In this document: positions 18,296-26,177 of the stretch, one piece after another
How positions within the stretch are numbered: position 1 is the first letter of the stretch
Layout of the letters: each line of letters starts with the position of its first letter
Origin: Prosthecobacter sp.
GTDB lineage: Bacteria > Verrucomicrobiota > Verrucomicrobiia > Verrucomicrobiales > Verrucomicrobiaceae
Length of the DNA: 60,737 bases
Direction of reading: 5' to 3'
NCBI RefSeq assembly: GCF_029946185.1
Contig: NZ_JAQSEA010000073.1
Span: 1 to 60,737 of the forward strand
Notes under the pieces: model-generated
What the model was told of the DNA's origin: nothing
Seen by the model: the letters and a program-made list of their open reading frames with translations, nothing else
Databases searched by the model: none
Program-made: the position numbers and the translations under genes

Positions 18296-18959
18296 AATCC
18301 GGTCTGACAGACGTTACGGGCCGTTCATGCGTAAATCCTGGCCTGAGCCGCGTCCCGCACCCGTAGGATAGCCGTCTCGGCTGTCTTAGGCCGATGGCCT
18401 TCCTGCCCGTCGGTTTGACTGTCCGACGCGTTTTTCTCGGCATGATTACCGCCAACCCAGCGAGAAGTGGTCCGCACATTCCATGTGCGGTTCCTTCGCA
18501 GGCAGCAGCCGTGCCCTTCGTCCCCCGCCTTAGAGCATTTTAAATTATTATGTGTCCGATAAATCCAGTGCAGCGAAAGCGGTTCTCCCTCTCCCCGCCC
18601 CTGCCACACGATGACAATAAATCATTTTCTTCGGGGAACCGCAGCGTAGCGAAGATAGACTGCCGCAGGCAGCCCGCAGGGCGAACGCAGTGAGTCAAAG
18701 GGCCGGGGTGAGGGGGCGTGGCTTTATGTCCGCGCGATATGATGAATCAGAAAGGCTATATAATTATTTAAAAGGCTCTAAACTAGACCATACAGCTCTC
18801 CTACATAAGGTAAGAGCAGTGTTTGAGGCGCATGGCGTTTCGAGTTCGATGTCCGTACTTTCATTCAAAAAAGGATACGCATGCTGGCACTCGGTTAAGG
18901 ATGTATATCGAGCTTGTCGGCGCACGACTCATCAGCACCAAAGGTGCGACCTATCTCAG

Positions 18960-18978
18960 CCCTGGGCAACGCCCAGGG
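18960..18978. repeat. Perfect 8-bp-stem palindrome CCCTGGGC-AAC-GCCCAGGG
   Basis: This perfect hairpin sits in the non-coding stretch. The surrounding bases (CCTATCTCAG before, GTTCCCTGC after) give it the look of a larger interspersed repeat unit. No function is evident. Confidence 0.45.
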
Positions 18979-19227
18979 TTCCCTGCAATCATTACCGGGA
19001 AGCAAACCCACCCCTCCGTCACATCCCATGCCTACCAGCAGCGTCTGCAATGAATCACCTCCACACACCTGCCGGGTCAGATCGAGCACCGCCACCTCCA
19101 AAATCCACGATGACAGGCCTTCACCGTGTGCCTTTTTGACGGGCATATACCAAGGTTCTCACGGCCCTTTTTCCTTATCTCACCATTTCAATCTTGCCAA
19201 AATCGACAATACCGTGGCATACCAAGC

Positions 19228-19268
19228 AATCACTCGGCGCCTCTCTGTAGGATAATTGAATGTTAGGC
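19228..19268 (+). other. attC-like 3' half with core site GTTAGGC
   Basis: The end of this segment, GTTAGGC at 19262-19268, fits the integron core consensus GTTRRRY. The bases before it (GGCGCCTC, CTGTAGG, TTGAAT) align with the 3' arm of the attC-like site ending at 19920. The next gene starts 18 bases after the core, as in integron cassettes. The matching 5' arm is not clear, so this is a partial call. Confidence 0.45.
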
Positions 19269-19285
19269 GTTTGTATCCGCACTCA

Positions 19286-19789
19286 ATGACTAAAACCGAA
19301 GCACTTTCTCAGCACTCGTCTTACGTTGAGAACGCGCTCCGGCACGTTTTCCTCTCCGACTTATTCCGAGCTGTCTGGCAACGCGGCTACGCACAGAAGC
19401 TCCACATCTACAACAGCGAGGTGGACGATTCCGGTTTCGATTTGGTCGCCAGTCTCGGCAGTGTCGTTCGCCACATCCAGCTCAAGGCGACTCACTCCGA
19501 TGGACGCGCTCGCAGCGTTTCCGCCCACACGGCGCTCGGTTCCGCGCAGGGCGGCTGCATCGTCTGGATGTCGTATCGTTCTTCTGATCTTGGCATCGAG
19601 CATTACCGTTTCTTCGGCGAGCCTGCTGGCGCGGCAATGCTCGACATTTCACAGCGACCCGCAGCACTCACTCAGCGCCGCGACATTCGCGGCCTGCGAC
19701 GCGCACGAGTTCATCATCGCGTTATTCCACGCTCAGAGTTTTCCGGCGTGCTTACTGTTGATGAGCTTCTCGACGCACTCTTCCAATGA
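19286..19789 (+). CDS. Hypothetical protein with a possible PD-(D/E)XK nuclease-like fold (putative cassette gene 1)
   Basis: The product has 167 residues from the ATG at 19286, with no signal or membrane segment. The pattern YVENALRH...DDSGFDLVAS...HIQLKAT is the kind of Glu / Asp / Gln-x-Lys spacing seen in DUF4365-like restriction-nuclease-fold proteins: an acidic residue in the first helix, Asp in the second strand, and QxK in the third. I cannot name a family with certainty. It lies between two integron-type core sites (19262 and 19914) with no room for its own long promoter, which fits a promoterless gene cassette. An in-frame ATG at 19256 would place the core site inside the gene and was not used. 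Confidence 0.7.
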   Translation: MTKTEALSQHSSYVENALRHVFLSDLFRAVWQRGYAQKLHIYNSEVDDSGFDLVASLGSVVRHIQLKATHSDGRARSVSAHTALGSAQGGCIVWMSYRSSDLGIEHYRFFGEPAGAAMLDISQRPAALTQRRDIRGLRRARVHHRVIPRSEFSGVLTVDELLDALFQ

Positions 19790-19793
19790 CCGC

Positions 19794-19920
19794 AACGCCA
19801 AATCATGCGCTGCAACCAACGGGCGTGCACATCGCGGCACCTGCTTCCGCCACCGCCTTTCTGTCCACCATTCAAGTGCCGCGCCAGCCTCCAGCGTAGC
19901 TGAGCTTGAAGTTGTTAAGC
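19794..19920 (+). other. attC-like integron recombination site
   Basis: This is a 127-bp imperfect palindrome directly after the stop of cassette gene 1. Its 5' arm has the degenerate inverse core GCCAAAT (19797-19803) and ATGCGCTGCAACC. The inner stems CGCGGCAC and GTGCCGCG (about 19833-19840 and 19877-19884) are perfect complements. The 3' arm ends GTAGCTGAGCTTGAA and then core GTTAAGC (19914-19920), matching GTTRRRY. Layout, length and position between two genes are those of an attC site. The inverse core departs from RYYYAAC at two positions. Confidence 0.55.
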
Positions 19921-19946
19921 CTCTCGCATCTCAACACTTCAAACTC

Positions 19947-20708
19947 ATGAACCGCATATTTGGCATCACCGGATTCCTCGCAACGGGGACGACGATTTTC
20001 TGGGGCTGTTGCGTCATCGGGTTGCCCTGGCTTCTCAACTACAGTTCGCACAGCCCAATCATGCCACTCTGGGCTTGGATTTTGTGGGGCTCGATGGGCG
20101 CTATTGGCTTGGTCATCATCTTCGCATTCCTGCGTTGTTCTTTGAGGCATCACTGGATGGCGTTACGTCACGATTCCCGAATGCCACCCATCGCGTGGCG
20201 CGGCGTCTGCGGCGTTTACTTCCTGCTTATGCTCGCCTTGGCTCTCCCAGTCTTGGCAGGCGACCCGTCCGGCACGCATCAAGCGGAGGTTTACCTCTAC
20301 ATAGGTTTGGTGGGCTGCTGCCTAGCGCTCGGTGCTCTTGCAGTCAGACGAGGCTTTTTTCCAGATTCATCCCGCCCCGAGTTACCGCTCGGCTGGTATT
20401 ACCCCGATGCCGATGACGCGCAGCGCCTTATCGCCGAGTTCCAGAGAGAATTAACGCGGGGACACCTTCTCGACGGAGTTCCAGTCGAGGCGTTCGCATG
20501 GCGCGAGGGTGCTACTGACGATGTTCTCTTTCATCACCGCAACCAGCCCGGCCGTTTTACGGTCATTCATCTATCATGGCTTGGAAGCACCGAAATCAAT
20601 GCACAGCATCCGACAGTGGAATTCGATGGCACCTTTGCCGAGTTCCTTGCTGACGACGAACGCATAATGAATTTCCTTCGCAATGAAGCCAAAACCCGCA
20701 ACGCCTAA
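19947..20708 (+). CDS. Hypothetical four-helix membrane protein (putative cassette gene 2)
   Basis: The product has 253 residues from the ATG at 19947. Four hydrophobic segments are visible at about 7-31, 39-63, 83-103 and 113-132, followed by a cytosolic or periplasmic tail of about 115 residues with no motif I recognise (GWYYPDADDAQRLIAEFQ, FRNEAK near the end). It begins 26 bases after an attC-like core site and its stop lies in a GCCTAAT sequence that resembles an inverse core site. Integron cassettes commonly carry such unknown membrane proteins. Confidence 0.72.
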   Translation: MNRIFGITGFLATGTTIFWGCCVIGLPWLLNYSSHSPIMPLWAWILWGSMGAIGLVIIFAFLRCSLRHHWMALRHDSRMPPIAWRGVCGVYFLLMLALALPVLAGDPSGTHQAEVYLYIGLVGCCLALGALAVRRGFFPDSSRPELPLGWYYPDADDAQRLIAEFQRELTRGHLLDGVPVEAFAWREGATDDVLFHHRNQPGRFTVIHLSWLGSTEINAQHPTVEFDGTFAEFLADDERIMNFLRNEAKTRNA

Positions 20709-20750
20709 TGAGGCGCTACAGCGTGTCGCAACGACTGTCACGGCTACTGC
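20703..20750 (+). other. attC-like 5' half site after cassette gene 2
   Basis: GCCTAAT (20703-20709), one base from the RYYYAAC consensus, overlaps the gene stop and is followed by GAGGCGCTACAGCG. The GCGCTRCARC motif is shared with the 5' arm of the site at 19794. No GTTRRRY core follows before the LysM gene, so the site appears truncated, as at the broken end of a cassette array. Confidence 0.42.
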
Positions 20751-20812
20751 TTTCCCCCAACCCCTAAAATCCCCACTCGCTTTTCCCCCCACCCCCAGCA
20801 ATCATCCCACCC

Positions 20813-21463
20813 ATGGCTCAATACTCTGTCCAACCCGGCGACAATCCCACCAAGATCGCCAAGTCCTTTGGCATGACCCTCGCGCAGTTTCAGAAACTGA
20901 ACCCCGGCCTCGTCGAATGGGGCACCGGCAACTGGAAGGTGCTCTTCCCCGGACAGATCGTCAACGTCAACGGCGTCGTCACCGGCCTGCCGCCTGAGAC
21001 CACCGCCAGCGCCCCGACCAGTTTCGCCGCGCCGCCGCCATGGATGCAAATGGCCATCATGGAGGTCGGCGTCCAGGAGTGGGCAGGAGCGGCGGACAAC
21101 CCCCGCATCCTCGAATACCTGAAGAGCTGCGGCATCGGCGGCAGCCTGCTGCACGATGAAACCGCCTGGTGCGCCGCCTTCGTGAACTGGTGCGTGCTGC
21201 GCTCCGGCTACCGCCCGCAAGGCAGCGCCAAAGTCTCCGATTGGTGGAGCTGGGGCCGCCCCGTCGCCGCCACATATGGAGCGATCTGCATCCTGCAGCC
21301 CCTTACCGTCGATCAGGCCAGCAGCGGTCACATCGGCTTCCTGCACGCGCAGGACGCCACCAACGTTTGGCTCCTCAGCGGCAACTCAAAAAATCAGGTG
21401 CGCATCTCCGCGTATCCCAAGACCAAGCTCATCCACAACGCCCCCTATCGCTGGCCGTTTTGA
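20813..21463 (+). CDS. LysM domain plus TIGR02594/CHAP-like peptidoglycan hydrolase
   Basis: The protein has 216 residues. Residues 3-52 form a LysM domain (YSVQPGDNPTKIAKSFGM, FPGQIVNV) that binds peptidoglycan. Residues 75-216 match the TIGR02594 amidase family: WCAAFVNWC holds the likely catalytic Cys and GHIGFLH the His. It should cut peptide bonds in peptidoglycan stems. No signal peptide is visible, as is common for phage-type and contact-delivered hydrolases, so export may need another route. It sits just after the putative integron cassettes. Confidence 0.82.
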   Translation: MAQYSVQPGDNPTKIAKSFGMTLAQFQKLNPGLVEWGTGNWKVLFPGQIVNVNGVVTGLPPETTASAPTSFAAPPPWMQMAIMEVGVQEWAGAADNPRILEYLKSCGIGGSLLHDETAWCAAFVNWCVLRSGYRPQGSAKVSDWWSWGRPVAATYGAICILQPLTVDQASSGHIGFLHAQDATNVWLLSGNSKNQVRISAYPKTKLIHNAPYRWPF

Positions 21464-21501
21464 GTCAGGGGGAAGCAGCGTCCAGAGAGCAGGCTCTGTA
21501 A

Positions 21502-21529
21502 AGTAGCCTTGTTGCGCTGTGCAACAAGG
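21502..21529. repeat. Interspersed hairpin repeat, AAGTAGCC family, copy 1
   Basis: AAGTAGC is followed by stem CCTTGTTGC, loop GCTGT and GCAACAAGG. The same AAGTAGC-plus-hairpin design recurs at 21595 and 31567. Confidence 0.5.
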
Positions 21530-21594
21530 GCATGGGATTCCTTGTTCGGCAGGAATATGGCTTCGTTGCTTCGCCTGCAGCGATGCGTCGTGGA

Positions 21595-21619
21595 AGTAGC
21601 CTTGTTGCGGCGCAACAAG
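21595..21619. repeat. Interspersed hairpin repeat, AAGTAGCC family, copy 2
   Basis: AAGTAGC leads into the perfect stem CTTGTTGCG-G-CGCAACAAG (21601-21619). With copy 1 it fills most of the 199-bp gap between two convergent genes and could help end transcription from both sides. Confidence 0.5.
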
Positions 21620-21662
21620 TTACAATGGGCACAAGGCTGCCTGGCTTCGCTCGATTCGAGCC

Positions 21663-22820
21663 TCAACGCTCCGTCGGCTCGCGCATGAGTTTGAGCAGGC
21701 GGGAGCGATCCACGGGGGGCGTGGGGGCGGCGGGTTTGGGCGCTGGAGGAGGGGTGTCTTTGACGGCAACGGGGGCAGGCTTGGCTGCGGTTGGCGCACT
21801 GGCTTTCGCAGCGGCGGGCTTGGGCTTGGGGGCGAAGTCGGCGGCGGACATCTTGGGCTTGGCGGGAGCACGGGTGACTTTCTTGGGCATGGCAGGTGGC
21901 ACGGCGGCTGCCTTGAGGCGGGCTCTTTCGTCGGCTCTCGCTCTTTCTTCAGCGACCTTGGCTTGGGCGTCAGCTTTCTTTTTGGCCATCGCATCCGCCA
22001 GCATCTGTTCCTTGTCGGCCTTTGCCTTGGCTTCATTCTTCATGGCCTCAGCCTCAGCAGTGGCTCTTTCACTCTCAGCTTTCGCCTGGGTCATCGCTTC
22101 CCGCTCAGCCTTTTCGGCTTCAGCCTTGGCATTCGCTTTAGCTTCTTTTTCCGCCAGAGCCAGGGACCTGGCCTGAGCCGTAGCTTCAGCTTTTGCATTC
22201 GCTTTGGCTTCTTTCTCCGCGAGAGCTAGGGCCTTGGCCTGAGCTTTGGTTTCGGCTTTCGCCTTCGCCTCAGATTCCTCCGCAACCAGAGCCTCGGCTT
22301 TCGCCTGGGCCTTGGCTTCAGCGAGTTTCTGCGCCTCGCTTTCTTTCGCAGCTTTCGCTTCGGCCTCGGCTTTCAGAGCGGCTTCGTCCACGGCGGCGGC
22401 AATGCCTCGAACGGCATGCGGGCCTTCTGGCTGGATGGCGCTGCCATCGATCCGGATCTTGGTAGATTCGTCCTCACCAAGGTAGAGACGGTCATTCTTT
22501 TTGACGGTCGATCTACCGCTGACCTCAGAAAACTCCGGAGTGATCGAAATCTCGGAAGCCTGCGCGTAAATCGGCGGGTTGATATCCTTCACCAGCAGGG
22601 CGCCACCAGTGGCGTGGTGGGTTTCACGCCCCCACTGATCCCGGGTGGTTTCGATCTTCTGGGCGTAAAGGCGAACGGAGCCAGTCTTGCGCGTGGCGCG
22701 ATATTGCTTGCTCAGTGCCTCGGCGGAAAGCTGGAACTCCGCAGGTTCAGGAGCGGTGGAAACGCTGCAACTGCTGAGACTTATGGCGGCGGCAAGAAGG
22801 CCGAGGCGGAAGAATGTCAT
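21663..22820 (-). CDS. Lipoprotein with OstA/LptA-like domain and long alanine-rich charged coiled coil
   Basis: From the ATG at 22820 the product has 385 residues. The signal ends LSSCS, giving a lipidated Cys at about 18. Residues 40-130 resemble the LptA/OstA beta-jellyroll: ATGGALLVKD and YAQASEISITPEFSEVSG. Residues 150-300 are an A-E-A-K rich helix likely to form a coiled coil or rigid rod, with two tandem 66-bp units at 22119-22250. The C-terminus is Pro/Ala/Lys-rich, like TolA or cell-wall-contacting linkers. A role tying an LPS-transport-like domain to the cell wall is inference. It lies 50 bases downstream of the PVC-type cytochrome gene on the same strand. Confidence 0.7.
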   Translation of the reverse strand: MTFFRLGLLAAAISLSSCSVSTAPEPAEFQLSAEALSKQYRATRKTGSVRLYAQKIETTRDQWGRETHHATGGALLVKDINPPIYAQASEISITPEFSEVSGRSTVKKNDRLYLGEDESTKIRIDGSAIQPEGPHAVRGIAAAVDEAALKAEAEAKAAKESEAQKLAEAKAQAKAEALVAEESEAKAKAETKAQAKALALAEKEAKANAKAEATAQARSLALAEKEAKANAKAEAEKAEREAMTQAKAESERATAEAEAMKNEAKAKADKEQMLADAMAKKKADAQAKVAEERARADERARLKAAAVPPAMPKKVTRAPAKPKMSAADFAPKPKPAAAKASAPTAAKPAPVAVKDTPPPAPKPAAPTPPVDRSRLLKLMREPTER

Positions 22821-22870
22821 GACTGGATTGAAAGAAGCTTGAAAATACGGATGGCCTCCCATTTCGCCCA

Positions 22871-25600
22871 TTATTTGCCAGAACGCAAATACGCGACGAT
22901 GTCGGCCACTTCTTGGGCGTTCAGCCCCAGTTGTGTGGCGCTGAGCATCATGCTGTAGTTCAGCTTCTTCCGGCTCTTGATGCGGGAGCGGGCCACGTAT
23001 TGATTCTGCCCGCCCATGCTGCGGATGATCATGATGTCACCTTCAGTAAGGATCATCCCGTGGATGGTCACGCCGTCCTTGGTCACGATTTCCTGACCCT
23101 CGTAGCCGTGGGCGATGTCCTTGCTCGGCTCAATCAGCGCCTGCGCGATGATTTCGCTAGGCTGGCTGCGGCCCCAGCCGTCGAGATTCGGTCCAAATTC
23201 GACTCCTTGGCCGTTGATCTGATGGCACATCACACAACGTGTGACCAACTGCGCGCCATTTTTGGCGTTGCCCGTCAGCTTGATCACTTCATCAAGCTTC
23301 ACCGTATTGGGGATCGCCGCCGGAGTGACGATGGTCACCAGCTTGGCACTTTCAGGATCAAAGATACCCTCCTTCTTCAAAGCCTCGGCAATACCGAAAG
23401 TGGACCAGTCATCCGTGCTGCGCTTGATGAGCCACCACATGATGTCTGCATGAATAGGTGACTCTTTATCTTTGGCCAGTCCGAGCACAGCCTGTGCCGC
23501 ACTGGCCTCCGGAATGAACGCCAGGGTGTCGAGCGCGAACTTCCGTTGTTCCGCGGAGAGCTTGCCATTGGCGGCTCTTTTTGCCAGATCCGACACAGCC
23601 GCAGCAGGGTGCAGCCGCCAGGTGATGTGCGCAAAATCATCGCTCCACGCACCCACAGGCTTCAGCGCAGTCCACACAGCCTCTTCTTTGCCCTCACAGC
23701 CAATGCCCCAGGCTTCCAGCAAAGAACGGTCACCACCGTCGATATGGTGCGAAAGCTTGCACAGCAGTGCCACGCTTTGCGCCGCCGGAACATCCCGCAG
23801 CGCCACCGCGACCTCACTGCGCACCATCGGCGAAAGATCGGTGGTCAAATTGCTGAGAATATCAATCAAATCACTGCTGGCCGCACGAATGGCACGCAGT
23901 GCAACCAGGCGCTTCGTAGCATCCTCAGACTCCAACCAAACCCGTGCCGAAATAAGCCCAGGCTCACCAAGCTGAGCCAGCAGCCACACCGCACGCGCGG
24001 CGATGTAAGGATTCGCATTTTCACGCAACTGGAGGACGGCGGGCATATTCACATCCCCAGCAGCCCTCAGCCGGGCAAAAGCCACCTGACGAACATTCGT
24101 TGCAGGCGATTGCAACGCAGCGAGCTGCCCTGCAACAGTATCCAGTTTGAGCTCCGGAATCTTCGATTTGAACCCCTTCGGCGCGATACGGTAAATCGTG
24201 CCGCTGCAGCTTTCATCCGTGTCCTGATGCCCGCCCGTGCGTTTGTCGAACCAGTCGCTGATGTAGATCGCACCATCAGCACCCACGCAGACATCCGAAG
24301 GACGGAAAAGCGTGTGACGTTCATCGGAAAGGTTGTTGGCACCGCCCACGAAATCACTGCCCTTGAACACGCCCGTGGTGTTCGTGGTGCAGAAGTCGAA
24401 GCGCTCCAGCTTGAAGCCTGCGCCGTCCGGTTTTGGCAGGTAGCCAAACACCACGTTGCGTCCGGTTTCGCAGCTTAGCAGCAAACCGTCCCATTTTTCA
24501 CCTAGCGCACCGTTTTCATAGAAGCACATGCCGGTTGGCGCACCGCCGCCATAAACGTCCCCAGCAGGGATGCTGCCAGGATCTTCCTGCCGCCATTCAG
24601 CGGTGGGAATGCTCTGCCCCGGGCGTTTGTCGGCGCGCCACTGGCGTTTGCCGTCACGTGAGAAAAAACCAAAACTGCCGCCTTCGATGAGATGGCTCAC
24701 GCGGCAGGCGGGCGGATCGTCGTTGTCGTTGAGAAACATGTCGCCGTAGCTGTTGCGCACTCCTTCAAAGCTGTTCCGATAATTGTAGCCCAGGATGCGC
24801 GCATTGTGGCCGTCGGCATCGATGCTGGCGGTAAAGCCACCGACATAGACGTGCCCGTCGTCACTTTTGGCTCCGGCATAGGGATTGTTCAGGTAGGCCC
24901 CGCCGATGCGGAAGGTGTTGCCGCTCTTGTCGCTGAATTCCGCGCCGCAGTTGCCATTGCTGAAATACAGACGTCCATCAGGCCCGGCGTACACGCTGTG
25001 CAGGCTGTGGTCATGCTGCGGCTGCTCAAAGCCGCTGAGGAAGACCTCGCGTTTGTCGATGGCGGGATCGAATTTCAAGTCGCGGTCCACATCGGTGTAT
25101 TTGATGATGTTTGGCGCGTTGGAGACAAAGATGACGTTGTCGAACACGGCCACTCCCAGCGGGCATTCGAGTTCCTTTTCGCGCACGAAGACATGGCTGC
25201 TGTCGCATTTCCCATCGCCATCGGTGTCCTGCAGCACGCGCACACAGTCACCCTCACGGCTGCGGCCGGAGTGGCGGCGGTAGTTCACGCCTTCGGTGAC
25301 CCAGACGCGGCCTGCGTGGTCGATGTCCATATTCGCCGGATTGAACAGCTGCGGGGAGGTGGCCCAGACGGTGATTTCAAAACCTTCGGGAACTTTGAAC
25401 GCGCTGGGTTCAAGGTGATCCGGCTTCACCTTCGTGGGATCGAATGCCGGAGTTTCCGGATCAGGGGTGAAGGCGGGTTTCCCGGTGACGAAAGGTCCTT
25501 TGTCTTTTTTGCCCTTGGCGGGTTTGTCCGGGGCTGCGGACATGAAGGCAAACGGCGCGACCAAGGCGAGAACGACGAGGAGGTGGGGACGGTTGGGCAT
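22871..25600 (-). CDS. PVC-type heme-binding dehydrogenase-like protein (beta-propeller, HEAT repeats, CxxCH)
   Basis: From the ATG at 25600 the product has 909 residues with a signal peptide (about 1-22). Residues 60-470 form the membrane-bound dehydrogenase-type beta-propeller of planctomycetes and verrucomicrobia, with Asp-rich calcium-type loops such as DTDGDGKCD. Residues 500-760 are HEAT-like helical repeats. The C-terminal domain has CVMCH (about 787-791), then ALIEPSKDIAHGYE, the Pirellula/Verrucomicrobium heme-binding domain. Such proteins are thought to oxidise sugars or alcohols in the periplasm and pass electrons to the heme; no substrate has been assigned from sequence. A first ATG at 25732 would place the signal peptide internally and was rejected. 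Confidence 0.88.
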   Translation of the reverse strand: MPNRPHLLVVLALVAPFAFMSAAPDKPAKGKKDKGPFVTGKPAFTPDPETPAFDPTKVKPDHLEPSAFKVPEGFEITVWATSPQLFNPANMDIDHAGRVWVTEGVNYRRHSGRSREGDCVRVLQDTDGDGKCDSSHVFVREKELECPLGVAVFDNVIFVSNAPNIIKYTDVDRDLKFDPAIDKREVFLSGFEQPQHDHSLHSVYAGPDGRLYFSNGNCGAEFSDKSGNTFRIGGAYLNNPYAGAKSDDGHVYVGGFTASIDADGHNARILGYNYRNSFEGVRNSYGDMFLNDNDDPPACRVSHLIEGGSFGFFSRDGKRQWRADKRPGQSIPTAEWRQEDPGSIPAGDVYGGGAPTGMCFYENGALGEKWDGLLLSCETGRNVVFGYLPKPDGAGFKLERFDFCTTNTTGVFKGSDFVGGANNLSDERHTLFRPSDVCVGADGAIYISDWFDKRTGGHQDTDESCSGTIYRIAPKGFKSKIPELKLDTVAGQLAALQSPATNVRQVAFARLRAAGDVNMPAVLQLRENANPYIAARAVWLLAQLGEPGLISARVWLESEDATKRLVALRAIRAASSDLIDILSNLTTDLSPMVRSEVAVALRDVPAAQSVALLCKLSHHIDGGDRSLLEAWGIGCEGKEEAVWTALKPVGAWSDDFAHITWRLHPAAAVSDLAKRAANGKLSAEQRKFALDTLAFIPEASAAQAVLGLAKDKESPIHADIMWWLIKRSTDDWSTFGIAEALKKEGIFDPESAKLVTIVTPAAIPNTVKLDEVIKLTGNAKNGAQLVTRCVMCHQINGQGVEFGPNLDGWGRSQPSEIIAQALIEPSKDIAHGYEGQEIVTKDGVTIHGMILTEGDIMIIRSMGGQNQYVARSRIKSRKKLNYSMMLSATQLGLNAQEVADIVAYLRSGK

Positions 25601-25667
25601 GATTGGGGGGCTGAAGGAACGGCCGGAATGCCGTGATCTTACGGGGAGACACCGTGCCCGCTTCCCG

Positions 25668-26168
25668 TCAGTTCTGGCGGTAAATGACCACCACATCCGA
25701 GGAGGGGCCGCTGGGGGAGAAGTCATTGCCAAAACCGACCGTCTGCACGTTGGCGGCGTCGAGGCCGAGTTCGATCAGACGCTGCCGCACCGCCAGGGCA
25801 CGGCGTTCTGAGAGGGAGCGGGCGTGATCCGGTGGCAGATTCGGCACCGTGTAGCCAGCGATCAGCAGGCGGGCCTTCTTATTCTTGAGCATCTCCTGCG
25901 CCAAGCCGTTCAGAGCCTGCTGATGCGCGGCGGTGAGCTGAAAGTCAGCATGATCGAACACCAGGGCAGGGCATGCAGGCTTGAGGCTGCCATTCAGCGG
26001 GGAGCTGAAGCCATCCCTTGGGCCTAGGGCATAGACGACTGCCTCAGAGGATGGATTGCGAAAAAACGCAGGCATTTTCATGCTGCCGCAAGAGGTCATG
26101 AGGCAGCTCAACAGGGTGCTCGAAAGAATGGCGGCATTGCGGTTCATCATTGGCGGGGCGGCATTCAT
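25668..26168 (-). CDS. pal: Peptidoglycan-associated lipoprotein Pal (OmpA-like), last gene of the tol-pal operon
   Basis: The protein has 166 residues with a lipoprotein signal ending LMTSCGS. The C-terminal OmpA-like domain (about 65-165) has the expected order: FDHADFQLT at the first strand, IAGYTV, SLSERRALAVRQRLIELGL for the peptidoglycan-binding helix, and VGFGNDF. Pal ties the outer membrane to peptidoglycan and works with TolB. The usual GHTD motif appears as AGYTVP, so the Asp contacting peptidoglycan may be altered. It starts ten bases after tolB. An in-frame ATG at 26147 is an alternative start. Confidence 0.83.
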   Translation of the reverse strand: MNAAPPMMNRNAAILSSTLLSCLMTSCGSMKMPAFFRNPSSEAVVYALGPRDGFSSPLNGSLKPACPALVFDHADFQLTAAHQQALNGLAQEMLKNKKARLLIAGYTVPNLPPDHARSLSERRALAVRQRLIELGLDAANVQTVGFGNDFSPSGPSSDVVVIYRQN

Positions 26169-26177
26169 CAGCTGGGC

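Larger units (their letters stand above)
18153..19261. other. Repeat-rich, apparently non-coding stretch after the ABC operon
   Basis: No gene can be supported here. The stretch holds several short palindromes listed separately, a pair of opposed pyrimidine/purine-rich arms near 18584-18605 and 18702-18720, and a GCGTAGCGAAG...CTGCCGCAGGCAG block (about 18641-18673). An AT-rich patch lies at about 18750-18830. A frame from 18726 reads plausible protein for about 65 codons (ending near KGYACWHSVKDVYRACRR) and then turns into repeat sequence, so it may be a gene fragment. The whole looks like a site of repeated insertion and deletion. Confidence 0.5.

Noticed and set aside
18153-19261. IS element or transposase remnant
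   Set aside because: No transposase motif or terminal inverted repeats were seen, only short palindromes and one possible short gene fragment.
20813-21463. Prophage lysis module
   Set aside because: The LysM/amidase gene is alone; no holin, tail or capsid genes are nearby.
21493-21662. CRISPR-like array from repeated AAGTAGCC hairpins
   Set aside because: Only two copies about 90 bases apart with changing stems, no regular spacers and no cas genes.
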